From assembly GCA_016934855.1 (NCBI GenBank), contig JAFGSA010000038.1:1-33626 (forward strand): a stretch of DNA of 33,626 bases, in the 5' to 3' direction. Positions 22,779 to 30,912 of this stretch are shown in pieces. This DNA is from Elusimicrobiota bacterium. GTDB lineage: Bacteria; CG03; SLGR01; JAFGSA01. How positions within the stretch are numbered: the first letter of the stretch is position 1; the number at the start of each line of letters is the position of its first letter. Made by a program: the position numbers and the translations under genes. The notes below the pieces were generated by a model, which ran no database searches, was not told where the DNA came from, and saw nothing but the letters and a program-made list of their open reading frames with translations.

Positions 22779-23909
22779 TCAGTCCGAATCTCCCGGCTGG
22801 GTTGAGATAGAGTATTTCATCTTTTCTTCGGCTTCCCGTATCCGTCTGCCGACCTTCTTATAAGCGGCATCCAGTGTCTTTACCTTATTAAATTCTATCC
22901 AGGCTTCCTTGAACATGTTCTGCTTGAAAAGCTTCACCGCATTCCTGTATATCTGCTCGATAAGGGGCGGATCCCCGAACATTATATTAAGGTCTACCCT
23001 GTGCGTGCTGCCCAGCTTTCCGTATGGGACATATGCGTAATCAAATCCGATATCCTTGATCTTCCATCCGGCGCCCGCCTGTATATTATCTCCCGCATCG
23101 GCAAAATTATTAGTGCCGCACCTGATATAGAGGAGGTCGAAAATGTTAAACTCTGCCCCGGCTCCGTATTTGATCTCCTGGTCTATATAGGTTATGTCAG
23201 AGGCGAATAGTATGAGCTTGTTCATCCTTATCCCGAGCCCGGTAAAGAACGATATGGGCAGTATGCCTTTTTCTTCTATGTGGGTTTTGCTCACCCCTGC
23301 GTTTTTGACACCTGCCGAGAGCCACAGGTTCTCGACGGGGCTGGAAATAGCGCCTATATCCAGAGCCATGGCGTAAACACTGACATCGTCAAGCTGTTCG
23401 ACCACGCCCTTCAGGGTAAGCCCGGCTACCATCAGGTCCGAGAAATACTTGGCCTGGGTATAGGATGCGCAATAATCTTTCGCCTGCACTTCTCCTGTGG
23501 GTATATCGAACCAGGAATAACCTTCGATGCCCGGTACGGAGAGCATTGATACATTAACCGCCCCGACGGACCGCTGCATCATCGGGAAAGTGCATCCGGC
23601 TCGCTGCTGTGTGATATCTTCAAACCATTTATTGTACATGAGGCTCACGCTGAATCTTTCGACAAATGCTATACCCGCCGGATTCCACCAGAAAGCATTG
23701 GGATTGTGGGCTATCGCAGTACCGGCCCCGATAGCGGCTTCCCTGGATCCTACGGGTATGTTGAGAAATTCATACCCGGAGCTTCCGGGACCCTTACCGG
23801 AAAACACCGTACCTGTAGAGGTGAATATAATAAGGAATAAGATCAGCAGAAATGCAGCGGTATCCGCGATCCTGCCTTTTTTATTCGGTTTTATCACGAT
23901 TTTCATCAT
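22779..23909 (-). CDS. PorV/UPF0164-family outer-membrane barrel with C-terminal TPR (second copy)
   Basis: The 376-residue protein has a long signal peptide (hydrophobic about 17-35) and a PorV/UPF0164-type barrel: YEFLNIPVGSREAAIGAGTA (46-65), NAFWWNPAGIAFVE (71-84), and the final strands with DYAYVPYGKLGSTHRVDL. A TPR-like helix pair at about 320-367 (NAVKLFKQNMFKEAWIEFNK, RRIREAEEKM) extends beyond the barrel, as in the product of 12198-13415. The ATG overlaps the stop of the giant sorting-domain protein by four bases, so it is translationally coupled to it. It probably handles that cargo at the outer membrane. Its stop is one base from the convergent gene ending at 22777, with no clear terminator between. 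Confidence 0.85.
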   Translation of the reverse strand: MMKIVIKPNKKGRIADTAAFLLILFLIIFTSTGTVFSGKGPGSSGYEFLNIPVGSREAAIGAGTAIAHNPNAFWWNPAGIAFVERFSVSLMYNKWFEDITQQRAGCTFPMMQRSVGAVNVSMLSVPGIEGYSWFDIPTGEVQAKDYCASYTQAKYFSDLMVAGLTLKGVVEQLDDVSVYAMALDIGAISSPVENLWLSAGVKNAGVSKTHIEEKGILPISFFTGLGIRMNKLILFASDITYIDQEIKYGAGAEFNIFDLLYIRCGTNNFADAGDNIQAGAGWKIKDIGFDYAYVPYGKLGSTHRVDLNIMFGDPPLIEQIYRNAVKLFKQNMFKEAWIEFNKVKTLDAAYKKVGRRIREAEEKMKYSISTQPGDSD

Positions 23910-26900
23910 CTTATTATCATCAGTTTCCCGGATTTCGAATTACCTTCGCTTTCCATGTAATATATGTAAACACCGCTTGCGATCTTTTCTCCGAACGAGT
24001 TCTCAACGGGGAACCAGTAGTAGTTGCCCGGCTGTTTTGCATCAGCAAGATCGGAGTCCGAGTGATGAAAGCTGTTGACCAGCCTTCCTGCTATAGTAAA
24101 TATCTCAATATCGCACTCGGACGGCAGCTTAGTGAACGTGATGCCGGCCCTGAGCGTATTTTCAAACTCCTGCGGCCGTTCAGAAGGTTTATACGGTACG
24201 GGGTAGGGGTGCGCAAGCTCCAGTTCGAAATTCTCGGAGCCCATCAGAGCGTATACGCTGAAATGGCGTATAGACGTGGAAATCGTCCTGGAATCCTCGT
24301 CTATTTCGGAATTCAGCGGTATCCATCTCGACGACCGGTTGTCAAGATAATATATTTTCAGCGTGCTTATCAGTACCGGCGGCTTATCCTCAAAGCCGAC
24401 GTAGTCCGAATCTTTATCCGTAAGATATCCCGAGTAATCAAATGTCAGTTCGGCGTTCTTATTGAACACCGTATCCATGATCTTGCCTTTTTCAGAGTAG
24501 AATAGCAGTTCCGATGTGAGGTCATCTATGGGATAATGATACACGTCTTCCCACGTGCCCTCGGCGTAATTAGCGGTATTAACCGTTTTTATCGAGGCTT
24601 TTGCCGGCTTGTTCGGAGGTATGCCTTCGGTGAATCCCACTATTCCGCTGGAAGGGAATTGGCCCGCCGGCACAAAGAGCTTTATGTTGCCGGAGGGGCT
24701 GTAGATGATGTTCTCGTCGTTCATCTGCAGGTTGGTCGTGAATCTCCAAGAATAGTCATTGTATATGGAATTCCCAATGAAATTCTTAATATACTCCTTA
24801 CTGACAGTAACCTCTATCAGCGAATTACCGGGAAATCCCCGCGTGGCTTTGTAACTTATGACCTTGCCGGATCCCGAATAAGTGACTTTCCCGTCTATCA
24901 GTTTTTCTACGGAGTTGCCCACAGAGTCTCTCAGCTGCCTGACAACAATGCTTTTTACAGCCTGTTCTTCCTTCAGGAACGCGGAAAAATACACCTTTAC
25001 GACCGTGTCGCAAGGTACGTATTCGGAACCCGGTTTTGGAAATACCCCCGTAATAGAGGGGGAACTCACGTCTACCGACTTGTCTATCTGGAGAGCGTTG
25101 GAAGTCGATATCTCGATCACGGGGTTCCCCGACAGGTCTGTTACGGCCCAGGTGCTTACGCACAGATACAATTTTTGCGCGCTCCAGCCCCATATGGTAT
25201 CATGTTTCTCGTCGCTCATCTGGATAGACAGGTCGGTAGAATCGTTTTCCTGGGTTATGACAAAGCACCCGGGTTCCATATACTCGAAGTGGGCCGGGTT
25301 CGCGCTCGAGTCCTGGATCCTGAATCCTCCCGTGTTCACGGACGAGGTATCAATGAATTCGTTGAAATATACGTTCAGCGCTATATCTCCTTCCGAGGAA
25401 TTAGCGTAGGAACCGCTGGATACGACCGGGCTTGCGGTGTCTTTTACCCAGTCGATGTCCGAATCGAAGATGAAATCCGACTGTTCAATGAAGCAGTTAC
25501 CCGAGTCATCCCTAGTAGAAGAGGAGAGCATTCTTAAAAAAGGTGTTTTTGACTGGGCATTCCATCTGGCCACCCTGTTTCTTATCGTCTGCGGTACCGA
25601 CATGTACAGGTAACCCGGAGATGCGGTCACGGTCGAGCCTGTCAGGGTGTGGGATTCCGAGGGGGTGGGCGTGCTGTCGTAGAGTATGAATTTCGCAAGA
25701 TTCGCTTTCGTGAACGTTACATCAAGCACTTCTGATTCGCCGTTTTCGCCGAGTATGCGCAGTTGTATTACCGAGGTCGAGGTGTAATGCGAGTAACCGG
25801 AGTTCCCCGTGTTTATGTAATCCGGTACGGGTCTCGAACTGTCAATCTTGAATGAATCGCTTATCAGCTGCGAAGACTCGGATATATCGTCTTTTACCCT
25901 TACGCGGAAGTATACGGCCGGATAATACTGGCTGCCCACGTCAATGCTCGAGACCCATCTCAGTTTCAGTGTATTAGTGCTTATCGAAGGGCCGTTCTTC
26001 GTAGGGATGTTCTTTACGCGGTAAGTCACCGTCGCCACGTTGATGGCCGCGGGATCCCCGTAGCTCGAAGACATGGTGGATATGGTCGGAAGCTCCCACG
26101 TAACCATATTGTTCGTGGAATATTCTATCTGGAGCCTGCAGTCATTGCCGTCGGCGTCGTATACGTCAAGGTCGACTTCGATGTCTCCTTTGCTGTCCAG
26201 GACAGGATAAGGCTGGGATCTGATAGATACTTCCGGCGGGAATCCCGTAGTGAAAGAATATACGGAAGTATGTGTCTCGTGCCCGTATTTATCGTAAATC
26301 CAGAGACAGGCCCAGTAGGTAGTGAGCTGCTGGAGGCCCTCCGTAGTCGTAGACAGTTTGAGCTTGTCTCCGGGCATGGATACGCATTGCGCATGCCCCG
26401 GGTCCTTGGATGAGGTAGAGGAGCCGTTAGGCACGCTCGAGTACCAGAGTTCATACCCTGTAAAATGTTCTTCGAAAGTCTGGTGCCATTCCCAGTTTAT
26501 ATAAGTCAGACCGCCTCCGGCGGCCTTCAGGAAGTTATCCGTATCCGGAGGCGCAGTATCCAGCACGTAATTCGTCATTATGTCCGTGACCCCCTGGTCT
26601 TTGCCGTCCGATACGGTTATGCGCATCCTGAAAGTATTTGAAGATATATCAGGCACGTCGGCACCCGCGTCCCAGACGAAAGTGTATGTGGATACTGTCT
26701 TGCCGAGATTCAGCACTGAAGGGTAAGTGGAAGGCGTCATTACGTACGTTGCCATTAATATCTCGTATTGATAGAAACACTCTCCCGGAACTATATACGA
26801 AGGTTCATCGTCGTTATCCATGCCTCCGAAATATATGTCTACCAGGTCGGAACCGTCGGTCCTCTGGGTGGCGGTTATCTTCTCGATGCTGTAAGTGGCA

Positions 26901-29521
26901 TCTTCCTTGAGGTACGGCGGATCGTTCGTTTTTACCGTCAAAGCTGAAGTAGAGCTGTAGTTCCCGAAACCGTCGAATGCATAGATCCTGAAATAATACG
27001 TGGTGTCTTCGGCAAGCCCGTTTATAACAGTCGAGGGAGCTCCGTTGAAATCGGCGGCGGACAGGTTGGAATCGTCAGACTGAGTCCATACCGAAGTGTA
27101 ATCGTCTTTTCCGATGCCGGGGTATGTGCCGTAATATATCCTGTATTCCTCGAAGTTAGTATCAAAAGACTGTCCTCCGAACAAAAGAGTATACTGGGTG
27201 CCGGCAAATGAGGCGGAGTCGCTGAGCATCCCCGGTTCGGTCGGGTCCAGGTTATCCACGTGGAAGGGGAGACTGGTCGTGTAGCCGGTCTGTGTAGCTC
27301 CGAAGATATCGTAGGATTTGAACCTTATCCTGGCCTCGCTGGTCTCGATGCCCTGTATTTGCGTAGACTCGTTCGAATCCCATATGAACATATGATCGGC
27401 GGCAGCTGAATAGGACGCCGTGGATTCCACGGTGACGAAATAATTTCCCTGGTTATCGGGCCAGAGGTATGTTGTCGTAGACTTGCCGGCCTGAGTCAGA
27501 ATGACAGATGTATCAGGCGTAACGGAATACCAGGCCCCGGAAGAGGAGGTGGAATACTGAAAATCGGTGAGTATTACCGGGTTCTTTTCCCGGTCCTTTG
27601 CCTTGAAATGTATCTCTACCATGCCGATCCGGTCATTATACAGGTCTCCGGAACCATCCTGGACCTTGCTCAGTGTCCACTGGGAAGCGCAAGTGGAAAG
27701 CAGTACAAAATCCGCTTCCCATCCGGAAAGCGGCTTTTCGTTCATTACCTGTTCTGAGGACCAGGCCCCGGTGGACTTTGAAGTGTCTATCGCCTGGACC
27801 TGCCAGAACAATGTCTGCGGTTTGACGGAAAGATAGACGTGGGTAGATCTGCCCACGTTGCCCCAGAACGAGCCCGAATTATCGGTCGTGGCTATGGCCC
27901 CTGAAATTATCTGGTAATCTCCGCTCGAGGTGCCTATCCTTATATTGTATGACAGCTGGTTCTGGGACGCATGGTCATCCGTTGTATGGTCCCACTGGAA
28001 CAGGTATTTTTTCTGCGCATCGTTATATTCCGCATAAAGGTTCGACGAGGGGGCTGCGGGACCGCTGTTAGATATGGCAGAATCATGCACAAAAAAATGA
28101 TCCGGGGGAGGGCCGAAATCGCCCATAAGAAGATCCATGGCCCCGTTGCCCGTAAGGTCTATAAGATTCAGCCTGTAACATGAAGAGGTGGGGGTGTAGA
28201 AAGAACAGAAATCGTTTACGAAAGAACCTCCGCCTTTATTTATGTATATCCTCTGCCTTGCTGCGATGTTACCGTTTATGTAATCCATGTCTCCGTCATT
28301 GTCCATGTCGCCCGAAGAAAGGGCATAGGTCCAGTCGGTCTCCGAAGGCTGTGCAACGGAATATCCGGCCCCGCTGCCGTCATTGACGTAAATGATGTTC
28401 TTTACCGTATCGTTACCAGCGATAAAATCCCAGTCACCGTCGCCTTCGTAGTCTATCAGCGCGATCGCGTAGGTGTCGTCGGTCTCCGAAGATTCCCAGT
28501 CCGCTGTTCCCGGGAAGCTGCCGTTATTGTTCAGGTAGACCCTGTTCTCCTCACCGATATTGGCTTCAATAAGGTCTAAGAAGCCGTCATTGTTCATGTC
28601 CGCGAGTATAAGGTCGTTGGTTTCCGAACCCGCGACGCCTACGACGACCGGATTGGCGAAAGTACCGTCGCCGTTATTTTTATACAGATAATTATCAGTA
28701 GCCGTAGCGTTTCCTTCTATGAAATCCATATCTCCGTCCCGGTCGATGTCTCCGACTGCTATAGCTCTGGAAGGTCTCTCCAGTCCCAGGTCGTTCGTGT
28801 CCAGTGAAAAACTGCCGCTCCCGTTGTTTTTGTAGTAATGTATGGTCTTTATGGTAATACCGCCGTTGTCTATTATTAGGTCGAGGTCACCGTCGTTATC
28901 CGTGTCGAGCAGAGCGACGGTCCGGGCGTCTGTGGGATTGCCTCCGCCGTTCTGCCAGTGACGGGTAAAAGTCCCGGTTCCCGTATTCACGTACGCGGTA
29001 ACTGTCCCCAGGTTGCCTTTCGCTTCGACGAAATCCCTGAGCCCGTCCCCGTTTATGTCGCCCACGGCATACCCCATCCGCTGGGATGTTACGTTGAATG
29101 CTTGTCTTCTTAAAAAATGATTGGTCTCGAAATATGCGTAACTTGAGTAGGGTGAGGTCTCGGAACTGCTGGAAGTCCTGACTTTCCAGAAATACGTAGT
29201 GTTAGACTTAAGCGCCGTCAATCCCGAGTAATTGCAGAACTCATCCGATGTGACAACTTCACCCGAATCCCATATGTTGCCGTTATCGGCGATAATATCC
29301 GCAGGGTTGTCGGCGACGATTATCTGGTAGGATTCCTGCACCGCGTCTGCGTTCCAGCTGAACAGGGGGGTAGAACGCTCTACCCCGTATTCCGAGGTAG
29401 CGGGGTTATTCCTGGGGTTAGTTGTCGATTCTGTCTGCAGTCCGGACGGTGCTGCCGGGGTACAATAAGCAAGTTTCGCAGAAAGACATATGAAGAACAG
29501 TAAAGTTATAGTTCTTTTCAT
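23906..29521 (-). CDS. Giant surface protein: FG-GAP repeats, Fn3/Ig-like domains, type IX-like C-terminal sorting domain
   Basis: The 1871-residue protein starts with a signal peptide (about 1-20) and an Fn3-like domain (about 22-132). Residues about 150-475 hold seven FG-GAP/VCBS repeats with Ca-binding loops such as GDINGDGLRD, DTDNDGDLDL, GDIDRDGDMD, ADMNNDGFLD and GDMDNDGDMD, likely a beta-propeller. Fn3- and Ig-like domains fill about 490-1360. Two bacterial Ig-like regions follow near 1365-1480 and 1485-1590 (DIALNVYFNEFIDTSSV; TGVFPKPGSEYVPCDTVVKV). The C-terminus (about 1768-1871) is a type IX-like sorting domain: HPYPVPYKPSERP, CDIEIFTIAGRLV, IASGVYIYYMESEG and a basic SGKLMIIR end. 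It should be an exported adhesin or ligand-binding protein. Its stop overlaps the PorV gene by four bases. Confidence 0.85.
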   Translation of the reverse strand: MKRTITLLFFICLSAKLAYCTPAAPSGLQTESTTNPRNNPATSEYGVERSTPLFSWNADAVQESYQIIVADNPADIIADNGNIWDSGEVVTSDEFCNYSGLTALKSNTTYFWKVRTSSSSETSPYSSYAYFETNHFLRRQAFNVTSQRMGYAVGDINGDGLRDFVEAKGNLGTVTAYVNTGTGTFTRHWQNGGGNPTDARTVALLDTDNDGDLDLIIDNGGITIKTIHYYKNNGSGSFSLDTNDLGLERPSRAIAVGDIDRDGDMDFIEGNATATDNYLYKNNGDGTFANPVVVGVAGSETNDLILADMNNDGFLDLIEANIGEENRVYLNNNGSFPGTADWESSETDDTYAIALIDYEGDGDWDFIAGNDTVKNIIYVNDGSGAGYSVAQPSETDWTYALSSGDMDNDGDMDYINGNIAARQRIYINKGGGSFVNDFCSFYTPTSSCYRLNLIDLTGNGAMDLLMGDFGPPPDHFFVHDSAISNSGPAAPSSNLYAEYNDAQKKYLFQWDHTTDDHASQNQLSYNIRIGTSSGDYQIISGAIATTDNSGSFWGNVGRSTHVYLSVKPQTLFWQVQAIDTSKSTGAWSSEQVMNEKPLSGWEADFVLLSTCASQWTLSKVQDGSGDLYNDRIGMVEIHFKAKDREKNPVILTDFQYSTSSSGAWYSVTPDTSVILTQAGKSTTTYLWPDNQGNYFVTVESTASYSAAADHMFIWDSNESTQIQGIETSEARIRFKSYDIFGATQTGYTTSLPFHVDNLDPTEPGMLSDSASFAGTQYTLLFGGQSFDTNFEEYRIYYGTYPGIGKDDYTSVWTQSDDSNLSAADFNGAPSTVINGLAEDTTYYFRIYAFDGFGNYSSTSALTVKTNDPPYLKEDATYSIEKITATQRTDGSDLVDIYFGGMDNDDEPSYIVPGECFYQYEILMATYVMTPSTYPSVLNLGKTVSTYTFVWDAGADVPDISSNTFRMRITVSDGKDQGVTDIMTNYVLDTAPPDTDNFLKAAGGGLTYINWEWHQTFEEHFTGYELWYSSVPNGSSTSSKDPGHAQCVSMPGDKLKLSTTTEGLQQLTTYWACLWIYDKYGHETHTSVYSFTTGFPPEVSIRSQPYPVLDSKGDIEVDLDVYDADGNDCRLQIEYSTNNMVTWELPTISTMSSSYGDPAAINVATVTYRVKNIPTKNGPSISTNTLKLRWVSSIDVGSQYYPAVYFRVRVKDDISESSQLISDSFKIDSSRPVPDYINTGNSGYSHYTSTSVIQLRILGENGESEVLDVTFTKANLAKFILYDSTPTPSESHTLTGSTVTASPGYLYMSVPQTIRNRVARWNAQSKTPFLRMLSSSTRDDSGNCFIEQSDFIFDSDIDWVKDTASPVVSSGSYANSSEGDIALNVYFNEFIDTSSVNTGGFRIQDSSANPAHFEYMEPGCFVITQENDSTDLSIQMSDEKHDTIWGWSAQKLYLCVSTWAVTDLSGNPVIEISTSNALQIDKSVDVSSPSITGVFPKPGSEYVPCDTVVKVYFSAFLKEEQAVKSIVVRQLRDSVGNSVEKLIDGKVTYSGSGKVISYKATRGFPGNSLIEVTVSKEYIKNFIGNSIYNDYSWRFTTNLQMNDENIIYSPSGNIKLFVPAGQFPSSGIVGFTEGIPPNKPAKASIKTVNTANYAEGTWEDVYHYPIDDLTSELLFYSEKGKIMDTVFNKNAELTFDYSGYLTDKDSDYVGFEDKPPVLISTLKIYYLDNRSSRWIPLNSEIDEDSRTISTSIRHFSVYALMGSENFELELAHPYPVPYKPSERPQEFENTLRAGITFTKLPSECDIEIFTIAGRLVNSFHHSDSDLADAKQPGNYYWFPVENSFGEKIASGVYIYYMESEGNSKSGKLMIIR

Positions 29522-29529
29522 GACAGTTT

Positions 29530-29535
29530 ATTATA
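29530..29535 (-). promoter_or_regulatory. Possible -10 box giving a leaderless mRNA for the giant protein
   Basis: On the minus strand a perfect TATAAT occupies 29535-29530, eight bases before the ATG at 29521, so transcription would start one or two bases before the start codon. The -35 region is weak (TGCACA about 17 bases upstream). There is no Shine-Dalgarno for this gene. It conflicts partly with the small ORF at 29531-29695, whose stop codons lie in the same bases. Confidence 0.35.
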
Positions 29536-29695
29536 TAAAACAGCGGTTCAGTTGTGCAAGATTATCAAAATAAACATAATTATCCGGATAAACATAAAAG
29601 GCAGGAATATTAAATTTTTTGCCGTAGATATCCGGTATTCCTGGTGATACAGGCGGAAATTCCCGTAAAATCTGTAATGGTATTTTTATTTTCAT
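29531..29695 (-). CDS. Candidate small protein of 54 residues upstream of the giant surface protein
   Basis: Reading the minus strand, an ATG at 29695 follows AAAGGA at close spacing and opens 54 codons ending in a double stop (TAA TAA), nine bases plus one codon before the start of the giant protein gene. The product (MKIKIPLQILREFPP, IPDIYGKKFNIPAFYV, FDNLAQLNRCFI) has no transmembrane segment or motif that I know. A second start, 20 bases upstream in another frame and behind AAGGAG, would give only 32 residues. Codon use is less AUA-rich than in the neighbours. It may be a real small gene, a leader peptide or a gene remnant; the evidence is only length, ribosome site and position. Confidence 0.3.
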   Translation of the reverse strand: MKIKIPLQILREFPPVSPGIPDIYGKKFNIPAFYVYPDNYVYFDNLAQLNRCFI

Positions 29696-29756
29696 CCGTT
29701 CCTTTCATACCGCTCCTTATAAAATATTAACATAGACATATTAAAAAAACAAATAT

Positions 29757-29785
29757 TTGATTTTTATTATACTGCTTGATATAAT
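29757..29785 (+). promoter_or_regulatory. Promoter of the Mut7-C/recX/alaS operon
   Basis: TTGATT (29757-29762) and a perfect TATAAT (29780-29785) are 17 bp apart. Transcription would start near 29792, 17 bases before the ATG at 29809; no ribosome-binding site is visible in that short leader. It is divergent from the giant surface-protein gene. Confidence 0.6.
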
Positions 29786-29808
29786 TTTAAATATGTACTT
29801 TTTACAGT

Positions 29809-30267
29809 ATGGAAAATAAGTTTATAGTCGATTTCATGCTGGGGCGTCTCTGCCGCTGGCTCAGGCTCATGGGTTTTGACGCCCAGTATTACAGGGGATC
29901 GGATAAAGGAACGATAATATACAGGTCTTTGAAGGAGAGAAGGATAATCCTGACCAGGGATACCGGATTGAGCAGAAAAAGGGCACTGGGAATATTCATC
30001 GTAAGAAGCGATGACTTCAGGCAGCAGCTGAAAGAGATAATCAGTGAATTCGGGCTCGATCCGCAGGAATCCTCTGTTTTTACAAGATGCCTTGAATGCA
30101 ACAAGAGACTTGAAAGTATACCTAAAAAGAGGATAAAAGGCAGAGTTCCCGATTATGTTTTCGAGAACCATGACGAATTCTCAATATGCAGCGATTGTCA
30201 GAAAATATACTGGAAAGGCACTCACAGGACACTGATAAAAAATGTCCTGGGAGAACTCACAAGATGA
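29809..30267 (+). CDS. Mut7-C RNase domain protein (DUF82, PIN-like)
   Basis: The 152-residue protein matches the Mut7-C family: an N-terminal PIN-like nuclease fold (FIVDFMLGRLCRWLRLMGFD at 5-24, IILTRDTGLSRKR near 46-58) and a C-terminal zinc ribbon (CLECNKRLESIP near 93-104 and CSDCQKIYWKGTH near 127-139). Asp8 and Asp51 lie where PIN-type nucleases keep metal-binding acidic residues. The family is predicted to be a ribonuclease; its target is unknown. It is first in an operon with recX, whose ATG overlaps its TGA by four bases. Confidence 0.88.
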   Translation: MENKFIVDFMLGRLCRWLRLMGFDAQYYRGSDKGTIIYRSLKERRIILTRDTGLSRKRALGIFIVRSDDFRQQLKEIISEFGLDPQESSVFTRCLECNKRLESIPKKRIKGRVPDYVFENHDEFSICSDCQKIYWKGTHRTLIKNVLGELTR

Positions 30268-30899
30268 TTGTAACGTCCATACTCCCTGACAAGAGAGGCG
30301 GAAAGTACGGCCTGTATGTAGACGGCAGACTGACATTGAAAATCAGCGGCGATGTGCTTAAATGCGTAAAGATAGCAGCCGGGCAGGGAATAGACGGCAG
30401 GGAACTTGACTCTTTGATATCTTTACAGCAGATACATGACGCTGTCGGATATTCAAAACAGCTGATTTCCCGCAGAAAGAGGAGCAGGAAAGAAATAAGG
30501 GATAAGCTGGAGGCCAGGGAATACGAGGAGGATATAATAGAAAAGACACTTTTAAAACTCGAGGAATCCGGATACCTGGACGACACGGCATTCGCCGGCT
30601 GGTGGATATCGGAAAGAAGAAAAGGAAAGCCGAAAGCAGACAGGGCCATAGTACACGAGCTTAAAAGCCGGGGAGTCTCCGAGGAAGAAATAAGTGAGGC
30701 ATTCGGCGGGCTGCCCGCAAGCGAGAAACCAGAGGAATTGGAGACTGCCCGCAGGGCATGCATCCCGGTTATTGAGAAGTACAGGAAAAGCCCGTATATA
30801 ACGGGCAGGAGAAGACTGACCGCTTTTTTAAGAAGGAGGGGGTTCTCCTGGGAGACCGTAAACAGCATTATCGAAGAATTCCTGGGTACTGGCCGGTAA
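30264..30899 (+). CDS. recX: Regulatory protein RecX
   Basis: RecX binds RecA filaments and limits or modulates recombination and the SOS response. I place the start at 30264 (MIVTSILPDKRGGKYGLYVD), overlapping the previous stop by four bases, which gives 211 residues; upstream codons would only be the Mut7-C gene in another frame. The family's three-helix repeats are visible: QLISRRKRSRKEIRDKLEAR, IIEKTLLKLEESGYLDDTAF, ERRKGKPKADRAIVHELKSR with GVSEEEISEAF, and a last repeat RRRLTAFLRRRGFSWETVNS. recA itself is not in the window. alaS follows after 13 bp; recX next to alaS is a frequent arrangement in bacteria. Confidence 0.92.
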   Translation: MIVTSILPDKRGGKYGLYVDGRLTLKISGDVLKCVKIAAGQGIDGRELDSLISLQQIHDAVGYSKQLISRRKRSRKEIRDKLEAREYEEDIIEKTLLKLEESGYLDDTAFAGWWISERRKGKPKADRAIVHELKSRGVSEEEISEAFGGLPASEKPEELETARRACIPVIEKYRKSPYITGRRRLTAFLRRRGFSWETVNSIIEEFLGTGR

Positions 30900-30912
30900 T
30901 CTCAGAGGTGAC

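Noticed and set aside
22782..22810. Bidirectional terminator between the convergent genes
   Set aside because: ATCTC and GAGAT with a CCC/GGG interior can form a weak stem inside the PorV gene end, but there is no T run on either side.
24536..25537. Plus-strand open frame of 333 codons inside the giant surface-protein gene
   Set aside because: No recognisable motif or signal and no ribosome site; the minus-strand frame has clear Ig-like and sorting domains continuous through this stretch.
30186..30263. A 26-codon N-terminal extension of RecX
   Set aside because: It lies wholly in the Mut7-C gene, and the ATGA overlap at 30264 gives a normal RecX N-terminus.
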